Below, one piece after another: positions 53,547 through 62,836 of a DNA stretch of 64,000 nucleotides. A program made the translations under genes and the position numbers. Every line of letters starts with the position of its first letter. The stretch's first letter is position 1. The DNA comes from Brachymonas sp049977365 (GTDB lineage: Bacteria; Pseudomonadota; Gammaproteobacteria; Burkholderiales; Burkholderiaceae_C), in contig NZ_JBNGEN010000002.1 in NCBI RefSeq assembly GCF_049977365.1, forward strand, positions 232,820-296,819, in the 5' to 3' direction. The notes beneath the pieces are model-generated. The model made no database searches. It was not told where the DNA came from and was given only the letters and a program-made list of their open reading frames with translations.

Positions 53547-55304
53547 TCAGTACACGTCGTGCTGCGTGTTGTGCACGTTGAACTTGCCGGTCGGGGTGAT
53601 GATGCGCGGATCCTTGATCACGGCCTTGCAGCTCAGGGTCTTGTCATCCATCACGACGATGGCCGATTCCTTGTTCTTGGCGCTCCACACGGAGAACCAC
53701 ACTTCGTCGCCCTTCTGGTTGTACTCGGGCTGCACGACACGCTTGGCGCCGTCGTCGCTGAGCTTGGCGCAGGCGGCCACATCCACGATCCGGGGTGCCT
53801 TGCTCAGGTCGCGGGTGTCGAACACGGCCACGCTCTGGCTGAGCTTGGGATCGGGGTTGAGTGCGGTATCGACCCACAGGTTGTGCGAATGCGGATTGGT
53901 CTTGATGAACAGCGAACCGCCACCCTGGCCCTTGAGCGTCTCGACCACCTTCCAGGCATAGGCCTTGTGCTTGACGGGGTCGGTTCCGATCAGGGAGATG
54001 GAGTCGTCACCCAGCCCCGAGGTGGCCCACACTGGCCCGAACTTGGGATGGACGAAGTTGGCGCCACGGCCCGGGTGCGGGGTCTTGCCCACGTCGATCA
54101 GGGCGGCCAGCTTGTCTTCCTTGGTGTCGACCACGGCGATCTTGTTGGAGGCATTGGCCGCCGTCAGGAAGTAGCGGCCCGTGCTGTCGAAGCCACCGTC
54201 ATGCAGGAACTTGGCCGAGTCGATCACGGTCATCTTGAGGTTCTTGAGGTCGGTGTAGTCGACCATGTAGACCTTGCCGGTTTCCTTGGCATTGACCAGG
54301 AACTCAGGCTTGTAGTGGCTCGCCACGATGGCCGCCACGCGGGGCTCGGGGTGGTAGACATTGTCGACCGTCATGCCGCGGGTGGAGACGATCTTCTCGG
54401 GCTTGAGCGTGTCGCCTTCCATGATGACGAACTGGGGCGGCCAGTAGGTGCCGGCAATCGCGCGCTTGTCTTCCCAGCCCTTGAACTTGCTGGTCTCGAC
54501 CGAGCGGGCTTCGAGGCCGACCTTCATCTCGGCGACGTTGTCGGGCACGGGCATCCACAGGTCGATCAGGTTGACGCGCGCATCGCGGCCGATCACGTAC
54601 AGGTAGCGGCCCGAGGCGGACAGGCGGGAGATGTGCACCGCATAGCCGGTCTTGATCACGTTGACGATCTTCTTGGTGTCGCCGTCGATGAGCGCCACCT
54701 TGCCCGCATCACGCAGCGTCACGGAGAACAGGTTCTGCAGGTTGTAGTTGTTCATCTTGTGCTTGGGACGCTGGGCGACCGGCACATATTCCTTGCGGCT
54801 CTTTTCCATGTCCGCGAGCGAGAACTCGGGCGGCGTGGGAGGCGTCTGCTGCACGTAGCGCGCCATCAGGTCCACTTCCTGAGGGCTCAGCTCGCCGGAA
54901 GTCTGCCAGTTCGGCATGCCGGCCGGGCTGCCGTAGGCGATGAACACCTTGAGGTAGTCGGTTCCCTTGGCGAGCGTGATGTCCGGCGTGAGCGGCTTGC
55001 CGGTGGCACCCTTGCGCAGCACCCCGTGGCAGCCTGCGCAGCGCTGGAAGTAGATGTCCTTGGCGCGCTCGAACTCGGCCTTGGTCATGGGCGGCGCCTT
55101 GGGATTGATGTCCTGGTGCATCTCCACATTGCCCACCGGCGACCCGCCGGCCTCGGCATAGGCGGCAGTCGCCTCATTGGTGATGTGCCCCTTGCCTGCC
55201 GCTTCTGCGGCGGCCTTGGTGCCACTGCCCTGCGCCAGCAGGCTGGCGGACAGGCCCGCCAGCACGACGCTGGCTGCCAGGGTTTTCAGCTTGTATTGCC
55301 CCAT
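53547..55304 (-). CDS. nirS: Cytochrome cd1 nitrite reductase NirS
   Basis: 585-residue periplasmic enzyme reducing nitrite to NO. Signal peptide (~1-25), cytochrome c domain with haem motif CAGCH (89-93), then the d1-binding eight-bladed propeller. Family landmarks include TGYAVHISRLSASGRYLYVIGRDA split at the proximal His, IVASHYKPEFLVN and KTPHPGRGANFVHPKFGPVW with candidate active-site His. The C-terminus GKFNVHNTQHDVY is conserved. It is the first gene of the nir operon behind a perfect FNR-type box; ATG at 55304 has GGAGAG upstream. Confidence 0.97.
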   Translation of the reverse strand: MGQYKLKTLAASVVLAGLSASLLAQGSGTKAAAEAAGKGHITNEATAAYAEAGGSPVGNVEMHQDINPKAPPMTKAEFERAKDIYFQRCAGCHGVLRKGATGKPLTPDITLAKGTDYLKVFIAYGSPAGMPNWQTSGELSPQEVDLMARYVQQTPPTPPEFSLADMEKSRKEYVPVAQRPKHKMNNYNLQNLFSVTLRDAGKVALIDGDTKKIVNVIKTGYAVHISRLSASGRYLYVIGRDARVNLIDLWMPVPDNVAEMKVGLEARSVETSKFKGWEDKRAIAGTYWPPQFVIMEGDTLKPEKIVSTRGMTVDNVYHPEPRVAAIVASHYKPEFLVNAKETGKVYMVDYTDLKNLKMTVIDSAKFLHDGGFDSTGRYFLTAANASNKIAVVDTKEDKLAALIDVGKTPHPGRGANFVHPKFGPVWATSGLGDDSISLIGTDPVKHKAYAWKVVETLKGQGGGSLFIKTNPHSHNLWVDTALNPDPKLSQSVAVFDTRDLSKAPRIVDVAACAKLSDDGAKRVVQPEYNQKGDEVWFSVWSAKNKESAIVVMDDKTLSCKAVIKDPRIITPTGKFNVHNTQHDVY

Positions 55305-55343
55305 GATGCATGCTCTCCATTGGTTGAACGAGGACGTGCAGGG

Positions 55344-55386
55344 ATTGTGGGGCCAGTTGGTAACAAAGTGCTTTGATTGCAATCAA
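55344..55386 (-). promoter_or_regulatory. FNR/DNR-type promoter of the nir operon
   Basis: A perfect consensus palindrome TTGAT-TGCA-ATCAA lies at 55373-55386. On the minus strand CACAAT (55349-55344) starts 30.5 nt from its centre, the class II spacing, giving a predicted start near 55338 and a ~34-nt leader to nirS. Dnr or FNR control under low oxygen/NO is inferred. Confidence 0.85.
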
Positions 55387-55485
55387 CTGCTGCTTGCGGG
55401 GTTTTTGTCGATATGCTAAAGAGTAAATTGTTTTCGGGAGGTGGAGAGGGACTTCTCCAGCCTCGGGCACCCCACCATGCCCCGC

Positions 55486-56580
55486 TCACCGCCCCCACGG
55501 CGGAGCCTGCACGCCCTGCACCAGCCAGTTCATCTGCTGCACCTGGGGCTCGGTGAGGCGCTGCCCCGCCGCCAGCACCCGCCTGCCGGTCGAACTCACC
55601 AGCGGGCCTGCGAAGGGCTGCAGCCTGCCCGCTGCCAGCTCCGCCTGCCGCCGCAGCACCTCCTGCTGCACGGACACCGGCACGCGGCGCCCGAAATCCC
55701 CTACCCGTACCGCTCCCTCGTGCACACCGAGCGAGCTGTCCTGGCTGCGCCAGATGCCGCCCCGCAGCGCGCGCACCCGTGCCACCTCATAGCGTCCCCA
55801 CCAGTGGGTCACGGCCACGATCTGCGCATCGGGCGCCACGCGGCGCATGTCGGAGTGGTAGGCCACCACCAGACGGCCGCGCTGCTGGGCCGCCACCGCC
55901 ACAGCATCGGAGCCGGTATGGAAGGCCAGCACATCGGCTCCCTGGTTCATGAGCGTGGTGGCCGCCTCGCGCTCGCGGGCAGGATCGAACCAGCCGTTGA
56001 GCCACACCACCTGCACCCGCGCGTGGGGGTGCACCGAGCGCATGCCCAGGGCAAAGGCATTGATGCCCTGCAGCACCTCGGGAATGGGAAACCCTGCCAC
56101 ATACCCGGCCAGCCCCGTGCGGCTCATGCGCGCGGCCGCGATGCCGGCCAGATAGCGCCCCTCGTAGTAGCGCACATTGGCCGTGGCCACGTTGGGTGCA
56201 CGGCGCAGGCCGGTCAGCGCCTCGAAGCGCACCTGCGGAAACTCCCGCGCCACCCGCAGCACCGGCTCCATATAGCCAAAGCTGGTGGTGAAGATCATCT
56301 GGTTGCCCTGGCGTGCCAGATCACGCAGCACGCGCTCGGCATCAGGCCCTTCGGGCACGCTGGCCACCGCCGTGGTATGCACGGCCGCCCCCAGGGTGCG
56401 GGCCACCTCCTGCCGGGCCAGCTCGTGCTGGTGCGTCCAGCCGGCATCGGTGATGGGAGAGACATAGACCCACGCCACCCGCGTGGGACGCAGGGCCGTC
56501 GCTGCGGCCCAGACGGGCCCGCAGCCCGAAGCGACGGCCGCACCCAGAAGGGTGCGACGGGTCACGAGGTTTTTGTACAT
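55486..56580 (-). CDS. BMP-family ABC substrate-binding protein (Tat-like signal)
   Basis: 364-residue periplasmic binding protein of the basic membrane protein (Bmp/PnrA) family, which binds purine nucleosides or related ligands. Signatures are VAWVYVSPITDAGWTHQHELAR, TTSFGYMEPVLRVA and GYVAGFPIPEVLQGINAFALG. The N-terminus TRRTLLGAAVA resembles a Tat signal, and the protein lacks the clear lipobox of its neighbour. It lies 166 bp after a closely related paralogue, suggesting tandem duplication and divergence. Last gene of the transporter operon. Confidence 0.85.
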   Translation of the reverse strand: MYKNLVTRRTLLGAAVASGCGPVWAAATALRPTRVAWVYVSPITDAGWTHQHELARQEVARTLGAAVHTTAVASVPEGPDAERVLRDLARQGNQMIFTTSFGYMEPVLRVAREFPQVRFEALTGLRRAPNVATANVRYYEGRYLAGIAAARMSRTGLAGYVAGFPIPEVLQGINAFALGMRSVHPHARVQVVWLNGWFDPAREREAATTLMNQGADVLAFHTGSDAVAVAAQQRGRLVVAYHSDMRRVAPDAQIVAVTHWWGRYEVARVRALRGGIWRSQDSSLGVHEGAVRVGDFGRRVPVSVQQEVLRRQAELAAGRLQPFAGPLVSSTGRRVLAAGQRLTEPQVQQMNWLVQGVQAPPWGR

Positions 56581-56746
56581 GGTGTGCCTCCACATGGCTC
56601 CAGTGATGCGGATGTGTCGCTGGCGCGGCGGAGCATCCGCGCCAGTGGCTTTCCCGGGAGCGGGGCTGTCCCCCGCGGACCCGGAACCGGTGCAGGCAGC
56701 CCCACACCCCGGCGGGGCATGGCATGACGGCCCGCTGGTGTTCTGC

Positions 56747-57895
56747 TTACTTGCCGGCAGGCACCTGTCCCTCGACGCCCTTGACGTAGAAGTTGATGCC
56801 ATGCAGGAACTTGTCGTCCGCCACCTGCCCCTTGGGCACGACTTCCTTGCCGCTCTGGTCGACGATGGGGCCCTGCCAGATGTGGAAGGTTCCGGCCTTG
56901 AGGCCGCTGCGGATCTCGTCGAGGCGGGACTTGACCTCGGCCGGCACGTCGGCGGCGAGGGAAACAAGGTCGATGGCCCCCTCCTTCACGCCCCACCAGC
57001 TCTGGCCGCTGTGCCACTTGCTGTCGAGCACGTCACGCACGGTCTTGATGTAGTACGGCGCCCAGTTGATGACGGCCGAGCCCAGGTGGGCCTTGGGGCC
57101 GTAGCTCGTCATGTCAGAGTCCCAGCCGAAGCCGCGCTTGCCGAGCTTTTCGGCAGTCTGCAGCACGGCCTGCGAATCGGTGTTCTGCATCAGGATGTCG
57201 GCCCCGCCATTGATGAGCGCGGTGGCGGCTTCCGTTTCCTTGGGCGGATTGAACCACTCGTTGACCCACACCACCTTGGTCTGGATGGCCGGATTCACGC
57301 TCTGCGCCCCCAGCGTGAAGCTGTTGATGTTGCGCAGCACCTCCGGAATCGGCACCGAGGCCACCACACCGAGCACATTGGTTCTGGTCATCTTGCCGGC
57401 CACCACGCCAGCCAGGTAGGCACCCTCGTAGGTGCGGCTGTCGTAGGTAGAGAGATTGGGGGCCGTCTTGTAGCCGGTGGCATGCTCGAACTTCACGTCC
57501 GGGAAATCGCGCGCCACCTTGAGCATGGGTTCCATGTACCCGAAGGTGGTGCCAAAGACCAGCCGGTTGCCCTGGCCGGCCAGATCGCGCAGCACGCGCT
57601 CGGCGTCGGCGCCCTCGGGCACCTTTTCCACAAAAGTGGTCTGCACACGGTCGCCGAATTCCTTCTCCACGGCCTTGCGTGCCGTGTCGTGCGCAAAGGT
57701 CCATCCCCCATCGCCCACCGGGCCGATGTAGACGAACGCCACCTTGAGCGGCCCCTTGGCCGCCGTGGCGGCCCCCGAGGCAGCGGCACTGGCGGCGCCG
57801 GCTGCCCCCTCCCTGCGGCCACAGGCGGCAAGCGCCACGGCCCCGGCAGCTCCGGCAGCCAGGCGGAAAAGGCTGCGCTTGTACAGATCAGTCAT
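56747..57895 (-). CDS. BMP-family ABC substrate-binding lipoprotein
   Basis: 382-residue lipoprotein: signal peptide ends in VALAAC with the lipidated Cys, followed by an Ala/Gly-rich linker. The Bmp fold shows VAFVYIGPVGDGGWTFAHD, FGTTFGYMEPMLKVA, VVASVPIPEVLRNIN and GAIDLVSLAADVP. It is probably the main solute receptor of the ABC importer encoded just upstream; candidate ligands are nucleosides or purine derivatives. Confidence 0.9.
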   Translation of the reverse strand: MTDLYKRSLFRLAAGAAGAVALAACGRREGAAGAASAAASGAATAAKGPLKVAFVYIGPVGDGGWTFAHDTARKAVEKEFGDRVQTTFVEKVPEGADAERVLRDLAGQGNRLVFGTTFGYMEPMLKVARDFPDVKFEHATGYKTAPNLSTYDSRTYEGAYLAGVVAGKMTRTNVLGVVASVPIPEVLRNINSFTLGAQSVNPAIQTKVVWVNEWFNPPKETEAATALINGGADILMQNTDSQAVLQTAEKLGKRGFGWDSDMTSYGPKAHLGSAVINWAPYYIKTVRDVLDSKWHSGQSWWGVKEGAIDLVSLAADVPAEVKSRLDEIRSGLKAGTFHIWQGPIVDQSGKEVVPKGQVADDKFLHGINFYVKGVEGQVPAGK

Positions 57896-57974
57896 GGAAA
57901 GAACCTCGCAGAAATGCAAATCGAAAAAGGAAGCAGGCGCACGCCGCCGTGCAGGCCCTGCGGGCCCTCACGGC

Positions 57975-58898
57975 TCAGCGATCCGGATGGAAGGGCCGCC
58001 CCAGGGCAGCCGGCATGTTGACACGGATCCAGGCCGGATTGCGCGAAATGAGCGCCAGCACCACCACCGTGGCCACATAGGGCAGCATGGTCAGCAGCTG
58101 GCTCGGCACCTGCACCCCCCGGCTCTGCAGGTAGAACTGCAGCATGGTCACGCCCCCGAACAGCCAGGCCCCCAGCAGCACGCGCAGCGGCCGCCAGGTG
58201 GCAAAGGTGGTCAGCGCCAGGGCGATCCAGCCCTTGCCAGCCACCATGCCCTCGACCCACAGCGGCGTGTACACCACCGACAGAAAGGCCCCCGCCAGCC
58301 CGCACAGCGCCCCGCCCGCCACCACGGCCAGCAGCCGGATGCGCCGCACCGGATAGCCCAGCGCATGGGCCGACTCGGGCGACTCCCCCACGCTGCGCAC
58401 CACCAGCCCGGCACGGGTGCGATAGAAGAACCACACCAGCCCGAAGGCCAGCGCCATGGAGACATAGACCAGAGGATGCTGCGTGAAGAGCGCCTTGCCC
58501 ACGAACGGCAGCTCGCCCAGCACCGGCACGGTGTAGGCATGGCGCGCCGGCAGGCTGGCCTGCACATAGCCGGTGCCCACAAAGGCCGAGAACCCCGCCC
58601 CGAAGAGCGACAGCGCCAGCCCCGTGGCGAACTGGTTGGTATTGAGCCAGATCACCATGACGCCGAGCGCCGCCGCCAGCAGGGCTCCCACCGCCATGCC
58701 GGCCGCAAAACCCAGCCAGTCGCTCCCGCTGTGCACCACCGTGGCAAACCCGGCCAGTGCCGCGCACAGCATGATGCCCTCGGCCCCGAGATTGATGACT
58801 CCGGCCTTTTCGTTGATGAGCAGCCCCAGCGAGGCCAACGCCAGCACGGTGCCGGCACTGAGCATGGAGGCTATGAGCAGGGCGTAGGCGTCCATCAT
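57975..58898 (-). CDS. ABC transporter permease (BMP/nucleoside-type, second subunit)
   Basis: 307-residue inner-membrane permease of the BPD_transp_2 (branched-chain/ribose-like) family with about eight helices. It begins MMDAYALLIASMLSAGTVLAL and has LINEKAGVINLGAEGIMLCAAL and GVMVIWLNTNQFATGLALSLFG split by loops. Overlaps the upstream permease by four bases (ATGA) and pairs with it. Confidence 0.9.
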   Translation of the reverse strand: MMDAYALLIASMLSAGTVLALASLGLLINEKAGVINLGAEGIMLCAALAGFATVVHSGSDWLGFAAGMAVGALLAAALGVMVIWLNTNQFATGLALSLFGAGFSAFVGTGYVQASLPARHAYTVPVLGELPFVGKALFTQHPLVYVSMALAFGLVWFFYRTRAGLVVRSVGESPESAHALGYPVRRIRLLAVVAGGALCGLAGAFLSVVYTPLWVEGMVAGKGWIALALTTFATWRPLRVLLGAWLFGGVTMLQFYLQSRGVQVPSQLLTMLPYVATVVVLALISRNPAWIRVNMPAALGRPFHPDR

Positions 58899-60040
58899 GC
58901 CTCCCCTGCGCCGGCCGCAGCGCCTGCGGATTCGGCATTCGATGCGTCAGCGCCAGCATCGGCGGCGGCAGCCACCACTCCCCGCCCCTGCAGCCGATAC
59001 TGGATGAAGGTGTCACAGGCCAGCAGCATGAACAGCAGCAGCCCCTGGAACACCCCGGTGATCGACTTGGGCAGCCCCAGCCGGGACTGCGCCAGCTCGC
59101 CCCCGATGTAGAACATGCTCATGAGCAGGCTCGACAGCACCATGCCCACCGGATGCAGCCGCCCCACAAAAGCCACAATGATGGCCGCGAACCCATAGCC
59201 TGCCGGCACATGCGGCGTGAGCTGCCCCACAGGCCCCGCCACTTCCAGCGCTCCCGCCAGACCTGCCGCCCCGCCCGAAACCAGCATCGCCACCCACAGC
59301 GCCCGGCGCGAGGAGAACCCCGCATAGCGTGCCGCCGCCGGCGCCAGCCCGCCCACCTGCTGTGCAAACCCCGCCCGGGTGCGGAACAGATACGCCCACA
59401 GCACCAGCGCCCCCACGAGCGCGATCGGCAGACCTATGGACACACGCGATCCCTGCATCAGCAGCGGCACCTGCGTGGCCGGCTCGAACAGGCGCGTCTG
59501 CGGATAGTTGTAGCCCATCGGGTCCTTCCACGGCCCAAAGACCAGATAGCCCAGCACCTGCTCTGCCACATACACCAGCATCAGGCTCACCAGAATCTCG
59601 TTGGCATGGAATCGGTCGCGCAGCAGCGCCGTCACCCCGGCCCAGGCCATGCCGCCGGCCACCCCGGCCAGCAGAACCGGCAGCACGATCCAACGGCTGC
59701 TCTCGGGCGTGGCCGTGAGCGCCACCCCCGTGGCCGCCACGGCACCCAGAATGAACTGCCCCTCCGCCCCGATGTTCCACACGTTGGAGCGGAAGCTCAC
59801 CGCCAGCCCCAGCGCGATCAGCAGCAGCGGCGTAGCCTTGAGCAGCAGCTCGCCCACGGCATAGGCATCGCGCACCGGCTGCACAAAGAACATGTCGAGC
59901 CCCTGCACCGGGTCCTTGCCCAGCGCCACAAACAGCAGCACGCCTCCCGCCACCGTCAGCGCCAGGGCCAGCAGCGGGGACGCCACGCTCCACAGCCGCG
60001 AAGGTTCCGTACGCGGCACCAGCCGCCACCCGAGTCTCAT
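58895..60040 (-). CDS. ABC transporter permease (BMP/nucleoside-type, first subunit)
   Basis: 381-residue permease with ~9 helices and the family motif SFRSNVWNIGAEGQFILGA, then FHANEILVSLMLVYVAEQVLG. The C-terminal ~30 residues form an Ala-rich, disordered tail. The start at 60040 overlaps the ATPase stop by four bases; frames further upstream belong to the ATPase antiphase and are ignored. Confidence 0.9.
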   Translation of the reverse strand: MRLGWRLVPRTEPSRLWSVASPLLALALTVAGGVLLFVALGKDPVQGLDMFFVQPVRDAYAVGELLLKATPLLLIALGLAVSFRSNVWNIGAEGQFILGAVAATGVALTATPESSRWIVLPVLLAGVAGGMAWAGVTALLRDRFHANEILVSLMLVYVAEQVLGYLVFGPWKDPMGYNYPQTRLFEPATQVPLLMQGSRVSIGLPIALVGALVLWAYLFRTRAGFAQQVGGLAPAAARYAGFSSRRALWVAMLVSGGAAGLAGALEVAGPVGQLTPHVPAGYGFAAIIVAFVGRLHPVGMVLSSLLMSMFYIGGELAQSRLGLPKSITGVFQGLLLFMLLACDTFIQYRLQGRGVVAAAADAGADASNAESAGAAAGAGEA

Positions 60041-61614
60041 GCGCTTGCTCCCTCCATCCGTGTCCGTGACTGTGCCCGTGTTTCGGCAGCCTCGGGGGCC
60101 GGGCCGCCAGCCGCTGCCTCGTCCCACAGGCCACTCATCCAGGCCCCGATGCGCTCCACCGTGGCCTCGGCCACCGGCACGCTGGGCGACAGGCGCCCCC
60201 GTGCCATGACCACCAGCCGGTCGCTCAGGGCAAACAGCTCCTCCAGCTCCTCGCTCACCACCAGAATCGCGCACCCGGCATCGCGCAGCGCCAGCAGCTC
60301 GGCATGGATGCGCGCCTGTGCGCCCACATCCACGCCCCAGGTCGGCTGCGCCACCAGCAGCACCCGCGGCGCCGCATCGATCTCCCGGCCCACGATGTAC
60401 TTCTGCAGATTGCCCCCCGACAGCGACTGCGCCGTAGCCTCCACGCCCGCCGCCTTGACCCCGAACCGCTCCACGATCCGCCGGGCCTGCGCGCGCAGCG
60501 CCGCCACGCGCACCCAGCCCAGTCGCGACACCGACTCGGTGCGCGTGAGCAGCAGATTGCGATCGAGCCCCAGGCCAGGCACCGCCGCCCGCCCGAGGCG
60601 CTCTTCCGGCACAAAATGCATCCCCGCCCGGCGCCTGCGCCCCGGCGGCCAGCGGCCCACGGATGCTCCCTCCAGCACAATGGCCTGCGCAGGCGCGCGC
60701 CGGTCCTCGCCGGACAGCGCATACAGCAGCTCGCGCTGCCCGTTGCCCGACACCCCGGCCACCCCCACGATCTCGCCCGCCCGCACCGTCAGCGACAGCG
60801 CATGCAAATCCGTCCCGAACTGCTCCTGCGCCGGCAGCGTCAGCCCCTGCACCGCCAGCCGCACCTCGCCGGGCTCGCCCGTGCGCGGCGGCAGCGCCGG
60901 TGGTTCCGCGCCGATCATCATCCGCGACAGCGAGGCATTGCTCTCCCCGCGCGGATCGCAGGTGCCCGTCACCCGGCCTGCGCGCAGCACCGTGCACGCC
61001 GTGCACAGCGCACGAATCTCGTGGAGCTTGTGGCTGATGTAGAGAATGCTGCAGCCCTCGGCCGCCAGCTTGCGCAGCACACTGAACAGCGCCTGCACCG
61101 CCTGCGGCGTCAGCACCGACGTCGGCTCGTCCAGAATCAGCAGCCGCGGATGCGTGAGCAGCGCCCGGATGATCTCCACCCGCTGCATCTCCCCCACCCC
61201 CAGCGTGCACACCAGCCGGTGCGGGTCGATCTCGAGCCCATAGGCCCGGGCCTGCTCCCCGATGCGGCGCGTCACCTCGTCGAGCGTCAGGGCGCGATCC
61301 AGCCCCAGCCACACGTTCTCGGCCACCGTGAGCGAACCGAACAGGCTGAAATGCTGAAACACCATCGCAATGCCCAGCGCCCGAGCCGCCTGCGGACTGT
61401 CGATGCGCACCTCCTGCCCGTCGAAGCGCACGCCCCCCGCATCCGGCTGCACAGCGCCGTAGATGATCTTCATCAGGGTGGACTTGCCCGCGCCGTTCTC
61501 GCCCAGCACCGCATGAATCTCGCCCGGCTGCACCACCAGATCGACATCGGCATTGGCCACCACGCCCGGATAGCGCCTGGTGATGCGGGAAAGCTGAAGA
61601 CGGGGAACAGTCAT
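60037..61614 (-). CDS. ABC transporter ATP-binding protein with two nucleotide-binding domains
   Basis: 525-residue ATPase of the sugar/nucleoside-importer class. NBD1 has Walker A GENGAGKST, Walker B LLILDEPTSVL and a divergent signature LGVGEMQRVEI. NBD2 has the degenerate Walker A GVSGNGQREL, signature LSGGNLQKYIVGREI and LLVAQPTWGVDVG, which is usual for this family, where NBD2 is the weaker site. First gene of the operon ATPase-permease-permease-BMP-BMP. The ATG at 61614 gives MTVPRLQLSRITRRYPGVVA. Confidence 0.92.
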   Translation of the reverse strand: MTVPRLQLSRITRRYPGVVANADVDLVVQPGEIHAVLGENGAGKSTLMKIIYGAVQPDAGGVRFDGQEVRIDSPQAARALGIAMVFQHFSLFGSLTVAENVWLGLDRALTLDEVTRRIGEQARAYGLEIDPHRLVCTLGVGEMQRVEIIRALLTHPRLLILDEPTSVLTPQAVQALFSVLRKLAAEGCSILYISHKLHEIRALCTACTVLRAGRVTGTCDPRGESNASLSRMMIGAEPPALPPRTGEPGEVRLAVQGLTLPAQEQFGTDLHALSLTVRAGEIVGVAGVSGNGQRELLYALSGEDRRAPAQAIVLEGASVGRWPPGRRRRAGMHFVPEERLGRAAVPGLGLDRNLLLTRTESVSRLGWVRVAALRAQARRIVERFGVKAAGVEATAQSLSGGNLQKYIVGREIDAAPRVLLVAQPTWGVDVGAQARIHAELLALRDAGCAILVVSEELEELFALSDRLVVMARGRLSPSVPVAEATVERIGAWMSGLWDEAAAGGPAPEAAETRAQSRTRMEGASA

Positions 61615-61859
61615 ATCGGGAAACCCATGATGCGGATGCGGATGGCAGGCCACGGGAAGGGAAAAAATCCACGCGCCACCCCGCCGCCCCATGGATCGCA
61701 CAGGCGCGGCGCCAGTGGCGCAAGACTGCATTTTCGCAGCAATCGCGCCCCCGTGCACCCCACCCTCACCCCCCGATCCATGACTGGCGTCATGCCCACG
61801 CGCTCTGCAGGCGGCGCACAATCGCAGACCTGTCCCCCTTCTGCCGAAAAGAGCTCCCC

Positions 61860-62435
61860 ATGGCCACCGTCTCCCTTTCCGAACCCGGCCGCCGCGCCAA
61901 CGCCACCTTCGAAGACCCGCAGGCCATGCTGGAAGCCTGCCATGACCGCGTGCAGCGCATGTGCACCCTGCTCGAACGCCTCACCGAGCACGCCGGCCTC
62001 CACGGCGCCGACACCCAGGCCCGGCAGGCCGCCACCGACGTCATGCGCTACTTCGACCTGGCAGGCCCCCACCACCATCAGGACGAGGAACTCCACATCT
62101 TTCCCGTCCTCCTCGCCAGTGGCGACACCGCCCTCATCGACACCGCTCGCACCCTGCACCAGCAGCATGTGGACATGGCCGCCCTGTGGCAGACCGTGCG
62201 TGCCCAGCTCGCTGCCCTGCAGGCCGGCGACCCCGCCCCCCTGCTCGCCGACAGCGCCCCCGCCACGCAGTTCGTCACCATGTACACCGCCCACATCCCG
62301 CTCGAAGAAGACGTCGCCTACCCCGCCGCCTTCGCCCGCATCGCGGACGGCCAGCGCACCACCATCGGCGAGGAAATGGCCCACCGTCGCCAGTCCCCCA
62401 CCGCTGCCGCCCCCTCCACGCCCCCAGCTCCATAA
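61860..62435 (+). CDS. Hemerythrin HHE cation-binding domain protein
   Basis: 191-residue soluble helical protein with the diiron-type pattern: His28 in EACHDRVQRM, GPHHHQDEELHIFPVL with several His and Glu, LHQQHVDMAALW, and TAHIPLEEDVAYPAA. Hemerythrin-like proteins bind O2 or NO or repair iron centres; near a denitrification cluster an NO-related role is attractive but unproven. The N-terminal Cys domain of RIC/ScdA/YtfE is absent. It is divergent from the ABC ATPase operon. Confidence 0.85.
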   Translation: MATVSLSEPGRRANATFEDPQAMLEACHDRVQRMCTLLERLTEHAGLHGADTQARQAATDVMRYFDLAGPHHHQDEELHIFPVLLASGDTALIDTARTLHQQHVDMAALWQTVRAQLAALQAGDPAPLLADSAPATQFVTMYTAHIPLEEDVAYPAAFARIADGQRTTIGEEMAHRRQSPTAAAPSTPPAP

Positions 62436-62520
62436 GCGCTTGACGCAGGCGAAAGCCACCCCGGCTCCCGCCCTTCCGTCCACCTCCTCTCTGCACCCCA
62501 GCACACCGGGAGGCGTGCGC

Positions 62521-62632
62521 GGACTGCGGACTGCGGACTGCGGACTGCGGACTGCGGACTGCGGACTGCGGACTGCGGACTGCGGACTGCGGACTGCGGA
62601 CTGCGGACTGCGGACTGCGGACTGCGGACTGC
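62521..62632. repeat. Perfect heptanucleotide tandem repeat, 16 copies
   Basis: GGACTGC is repeated 16 times without a mismatch (112 bp), in the interval between the hemerythrin-like gene and the lipoprotein gene. Because seven is not a multiple of three and the unit contains no stop in any phase, it keeps all frames open and generates long spurious frames on both strands. Such perfect short repeats are typically hypervariable in copy number. Confidence 0.97.
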
Positions 62633-62836
62633 AACATACAGCATGCACCCGCCCTTCTCACAGGGACGCCGTGCACGGCAAACTTCCCGCATCCCCATTC
62701 CTCCTGCCTCACCCCCTGCCCGCAGGCAGTCAGAAGTGGTACGGTAGCACCATCGGGCCACGGCAGCCCCTGCCCATGGCTGGCCCATGGGCTTGCGCAT
62801 GCCGTCGTGGCCCATCCCTGCCTCAGGAGCCCTGCC

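Noticed and set aside
62521..62632. Possible CRISPR array
   Set aside because: The unit is only seven bases with no spacers, so it is a simple tandem repeat.
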